Assembly (NCBI GenBank): GCA_047619485.1
Contig: JBLHKE010000455.1
Coordinates: 1 to 6,506 of the forward strand
DNA: 6,506 nt
Source of the DNA: JBLHKE01 sp047619485
GTDB taxonomy: Bacteria > Verrucomicrobiota > Verrucomicrobiia > Verrucomicrobiales > DEV007
Direction of reading: 5' to 3'
The notes below the pieces were generated by a model. The model had not been told where the DNA came from. It saw nothing but the letters and a program-made list of their open reading frames with translations, and made no database searches. Shown piece by piece: positions 6,207 through 6,506 of this stretch. The stretch's first letter is position 1, and each line of letters begins with the position of its first letter. A program made the position numbers and the translations under genes.

Positions 6207-6506
6207 ATGAACTGCTCCCTTCCATCGTTTCGTCAAATCGCCGCTGTCGTCGCGATTGTGTTCCAGTCGGTGTCATGCTCTGATGCCAAAGAAGATGACG
6301 GCGGCAAATTCCCGAAGGAGATCCGACCGATGTTGGAGAAATTCTGCCTCGACTGCCACTCGACCGAGGAGCAGAAGGGGGACTTGGACCTCGAACGCTT
6401 CGATTCGCTCGATGCGGTTCATGGCGATGGCAAGATTTGGCAGCTAGTCGAAGAGCAGATCGAACTCGGCGAGATGCCGCCGAGAAAGAAGCCGCAGCTA
6501 TCGGCG
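6207..6506 (+). CDS. PSCyt1 domain protein, N-terminal part (3' truncated), probably DUF1592/DUF1587 type
   Basis: The first 100 residues of an exported cytochrome-like protein that runs off the window. Residues 1-27 form a signal sequence with hydrophobic core I-A-A-V-V-A-I-V-F (11-19), likely cut after S-D-A27. C24 in 'S-V-S-C' could instead be lipidated, but the lipobox is poor at -3. A PSCyt1 domain follows with F-C47-L-D-C50-H51 for haem c attachment, K-G-D-L-D-L-E-R-F (57-65), and G-E-M90-P-P, whose Met is a plausible axial ligand. The 'I-W-Q-L-V-E-E-Q-I-E-L-G-E-M-P-P' form, without the 'GGESG' loop of the DUF1549 protein, resembles the larger DUF1587/1592/1588/1585 proteins; that assignment is inference because the rest is missing. 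The ATG at 6207 has no Shine-Dalgarno. A TTG at 6195, 5 nt after GGAG (6186-6189), is an alternative start adding four residues. An in-frame stop at 6180-6182 limits further extension. Confidence 0.85.
   Translation, partial: MNCSLPSFRQIAAVVAIVFQSVSCSDAKEDDGGKFPKEIRPMLEKFCLDCHSTEEQKGDLDLERFDSLDAVHGDGKIWQLVEEQIELGEMPPRKKPQLSA

Noticed and set aside
1..6506. tRNA, rRNA, CRISPR, transposase, toxin-antitoxin or phage genes
   Set aside because: None seen on either strand; the coding space is filled by metabolic/envelope genes and no repeat-spacer or terminal repeat pattern is present.

Overview
The window looks like accessory DNA of a PVC-superphylum bacterium (Verrucomicrobiota or Planctomycetota). 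The evidence is gene content: paired DUF1501 and PSCyt1-DUF1549-DUF1553 proteins, a second PSCyt1 gene, a LamG-type domain and an exported propeller lactonase. This combination is characteristic of these phyla. The DNA is GC-rich, and the preferred start codons lack good Shine-Dalgarno sequences. I cannot decide the phylum from this window alone, but lean towards Verrucomicrobiota.

Layout: (1) 1-285, plus strand, the 3' end of a gene for a LamG/concanavalin-like secreted protein. (2) 292-4354, minus strand, a probable two-gene operon, transcribed first through a Sec-exported protein with two CXXCH haem motifs (PSCyt1-DUF1549-DUF1553) and then through a Tat-exported DUF1501 protein. A good candidate promoter (TTGGAT-N18-TATAAT) lies at 4484-4455. 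(3) 4497-4533, an AT-rich hairpin just after the lactonase stop that may end its transcript. (4) 4542-5804, minus strand, an exported seven-bladed-propeller lactonase-family protein. (5) 5805-6206, a 402-bp divergent intergenic region without a convincing gene. It holds a GC-rich, stop-poor block that may be a dispersed repeat or structured element, and a 10-bp palindrome. (6) 6207-6506, plus strand, the 5' end of another exported PSCyt1 gene, probably of the DUF1592/DUF1587 type, cut by the window edge.

All five gene products look exported or cell-surface/periplasmic. The core is the cytochrome-like/DUF1501 pair, a widespread but biochemically obscure PVC module. DUF1501 is related to the alkaline phosphatase/sulfatase superfamily, and the PSCyt proteins have haem-attachment motifs. 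A reasonable inference is an envelope-localised redox plus hydrolase set acting on complex carbohydrate or lactone-type substrates, with LamG domains for binding. No substrate can be read from the sequence. I see no RNA genes, CRISPR arrays, transposases or integration sites.
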